From JAPLGD01 sp041302745 (lineage in GTDB: Bacteria; Bipolaricaulota; Bipolaricaulia; UBA7950; UBA9294), in the NCBI GenBank assembly GCA_041302745.1, contig JBFYQP010000067.1, forward strand, positions 1 to 6,812: DNA of 6,812 nt. Direction: 5' to 3'. The position numbers were made by a program, and so were the translations under genes. Positions 5,306-6,812 of this stretch are shown here, in pieces. Under the pieces are notes generated by a model. That model was not told the origin of the DNA. It did no database searches and saw only the letters and a list, made by a program, of their open reading frames with translations. Positions within the stretch are counted from its first letter, which is position 1, and each line of letters begins with the position of its first letter.

Positions 5306-6812
5306 GTGAAGATCCTGGTTGTCGACGACAAGGAGGATGCTCGGTACCTCCTGTCAGCGCTGTTGACCGGGCATGGGCACCAGGTTCTGATCGCGACGAA
5401 CGGCGAGGAGGCGCTGGAGAAGGCGCGCGCCGACCCGCCCGACCTCATCGTCTCCGACATCCTCATGCCCGTCATGGACGGCTTCCGCTTGTGTCGAGAG
5501 GTTCGCCAGGACGAGGTGCTCCGCGGAAAGCTGTTTGTCTTCTACACAGCCACGTACACCCAGGACAGCGACGCCGACTTCGCGATGAAGCTCGGAGCCG
5601 ACGACTTCATCCGCAAGCCCGCCGAGCCCGACGCGTTCCTCGCCCGGGTCGAGGCGGTCGTCGAGCGGGCGACGAAGTCCGGATCGGCTCGCGAGCCGAC
5701 GCTCACCCAGGAGGCGGAGGTCCTTCGCCTGTACAGCGACCGGCTCGTGGAGAAGCTTGAGAAGCGGTCCCTCGACCTTCAGGCGGAGCTGGCCCGGCGC
5801 CAGCAGGCCGAGGAAACGCTCCGGCGATACGCAAAGCGGCTCGAGATCCTGCGCGACATCGACATTGCCATTCTCGAAGCCAGGTCCCCCGAATCGGTGG
5901 CGCAGATCGCGCTCCACGCGCTCCGCTCGATTCTCCTCTCCGATCAGTCGAGCGTGGCGACGTTCGATCTCCCGGCGAACCAGGCGACGATCATCGCGGC
6001 GGAAGGCGGCGCAGGCCAGGTCCTGCACGTGGGCGACGTCCTGCCCATCGAGCTTATTGGGGCCGTCGACGAACTCGCGGAGGGGGGCGTCCGACGGATC
6101 GACGATGTGGAGGCGATCGAGGAACGGTCGCTGAAGCAGGAGCGGTTGCTCGCGGGGGGGATTCGCTCCTACGTGGTCGTCCCGCTTCGAGCGCACGGCG
6201 AGCTGATCGGATCGCTCAACGTGGGGTTCGCCAGCCCGGGGGCGGTGACGGACGACGCCGTCCAGGCGGCAGCGGAGTTGGGAAACCAGCTCGCGGTCGC
6301 CCTCCGGCAGGCGCAGCTGCGCCAGGATGTCGAGCGGCAGGCGGCCACCCTCGAGAAGGACGTCGCGGAGATCATCGAGGCGAAGGCCAAGCTCGAGGTG
6401 AGCTACCGACGCCTCTCCCTCACCCTGAGCCAGACAGTGCAGGCCCTGGCGGCGGCCGTCGAGGTTCGCGACTCCTACACGGCGGGCCACCAGCGCCGCG
6501 TGACGCAGCTGGCGCTCGAGATCGGGCGGCGGATCGGTCTATTGGACGAGACCCTCGAGGGGCTTCGCGTGGCCGGACTGGTTCACGACATCGGGAAGCT
6601 TGCGATCCCGTCTGAGCTTCTCAGCAAGCCGTCGAAGCTCTCCACGGCGGAGTTTCGGCTGATTCAATCCCACCCGGACGTCGCTCGCTCCATCCTGAGT
6701 TCGGTCGAGTTTCCATGGCCCGTCGCCGCCATCGTCTTCCAGCACCACGAGCGAGTCGACGGCAGCGGGTATCCGCTCGGGATTCGCGGCGACGAGATTC
6801 TTCTCGAGGCGA
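5306..6812 (+). CDS. Receiver-GAF-HD-GYP response regulator, probable cyclic-di-GMP phosphodiesterase (3' partial)
   Basis: The frame from GTG 5306 stays open for 502 codons to the window edge. Residues 1-122 are a receiver: Asp7-Asp8, phosphoacceptor Asp51 in SDILMPVMDG, Thr81, and Lys104 in FIRKP. A long charged helix (about 133-178) leads to a GAF domain (about 178-335), then a second probable coiled coil (338-370). The HD-GYP domain starts near 371: His395 in TAGHQRRV, the HD pair His427-Asp428 with Lys431 (HDIGKLAIP), His456 in SHPD, His480-His481, and GYP at 488-490 within HERVDGSGYP. Only the domain's last part, expected to carry the final metal-ligand Asp, is cut off. Known HD-GYP proteins with these residues hydrolyse cyclic-di-GMP to pGpG or GMP, and activity here is inferred from them. 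It follows the small receiver by 20 bases, so it is a probable phosphorylation target of the upstream kinase. The immediate V-K-I-L-V-V-D-D opening and strong ribosome site support the start. Confidence 0.93.
   Translation, partial: MKILVVDDKEDARYLLSALLTGHGHQVLIATNGEEALEKARADPPDLIVSDILMPVMDGFRLCREVRQDEVLRGKLFVFYTATYTQDSDADFAMKLGADDFIRKPAEPDAFLARVEAVVERATKSGSAREPTLTQEAEVLRLYSDRLVEKLEKRSLDLQAELARRQQAEETLRRYAKRLEILRDIDIAILEARSPESVAQIALHALRSILLSDQSSVATFDLPANQATIIAAEGGAGQVLHVGDVLPIELIGAVDELAEGGVRRIDDVEAIEERSLKQERLLAGGIRSYVVVPLRAHGELIGSLNVGFASPGAVTDDAVQAAAELGNQLAVALRQAQLRQDVERQAATLEKDVAEIIEAKAKLEVSYRRLSLTLSQTVQALAAAVEVRDSYTAGHQRRVTQLALEIGRRIGLLDETLEGLRVAGLVHDIGKLAIPSELLSKPSKLSTAEFRLIQSHPDVARSILSSVEFPWPVAAIVFQHHERVDGSGYPLGIRGDEILLEA

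Noticed and set aside
5354..6490. A 378-codon minus-strand open frame
   Set aside because: It is antisense to the receiver-GAF-HD-GYP gene, whose frame carries all the expected catalytic motifs and a strong ribosome site. The antisense product is Arg/Leu-rich without a recognisable fold.
1..6812. CRISPR arrays, tRNA or rRNA genes, insertion sequences, attachment sites
   Set aside because: No regularly spaced repeats, cloverleaf-like segments, transposase motifs or terminal inverted repeats were seen. Nearly all of the window is explained by coding sequence.

Overview
The window is GC-rich bacterial DNA with a strong preference for G or C at third codon positions. It carries four signal-transduction genes and the tail of one metabolic gene. 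A signal peptide followed by a periplasmic-type sensor and one membrane span, together with cyclic-di-GMP enzymes of both the GGDEF and HD-GYP types, points to a Gram-negative-type bacterium with a large sensory repertoire. The phylum cannot be fixed from sequence alone.

Layout: (1) Bases 1-89, plus strand: the last 28 codons of a PLP-dependent D-cysteine desulfhydrase/ACC deaminase-like enzyme. (2) Bases 78-1886, minus strand: a soluble PAS-PAS-GAF-GGDEF diguanylate cyclase with intact catalytic and inhibitory sites; its 3' end overlaps the enzyme gene tail to tail by 12 bases. (3) Bases 1887-2142: a 256-base divergent intergenic region with candidate promoters in both directions and a short inverted/direct repeat cluster. 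(4) Bases 2143-4893, plus strand: a membrane sensor histidine kinase with an extracytoplasmic solute-binding domain, three PAS domains and a complete kinase core, but no receiver of its own. (5) Bases 4890-5285: a stand-alone DivK/CheY-like receiver overlapping the kinase by 4 bases. (6) Bases 5306 to the window end: a receiver-GAF-HD-GYP protein, presumably a cyclic-di-GMP phosphodiesterase, cut off by the window edge within the HD-GYP domain.

Genes 4-6 have near-perfect Shine-Dalgarno sites and spacing of -4 and +20 bases, so they look like one operon. The simplest reading is that the kinase binds a small solute outside the membrane, integrates it with PAS inputs, and phosphorylates the small receiver, the HD-GYP receiver, or both. 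The divergent cyclase would make cyclic-di-GMP and the HD-GYP protein would destroy it, so the locus has both arms of a second-messenger switch around one sensor. The domain assignments are well supported. The phosphotransfer wiring and the ligand are inference. Nothing here is clearly a wholly new system; the most unusual points are the opposed cyclase/phosphodiesterase arrangement, the duplicated PAS pair and the altered solute-binding site.
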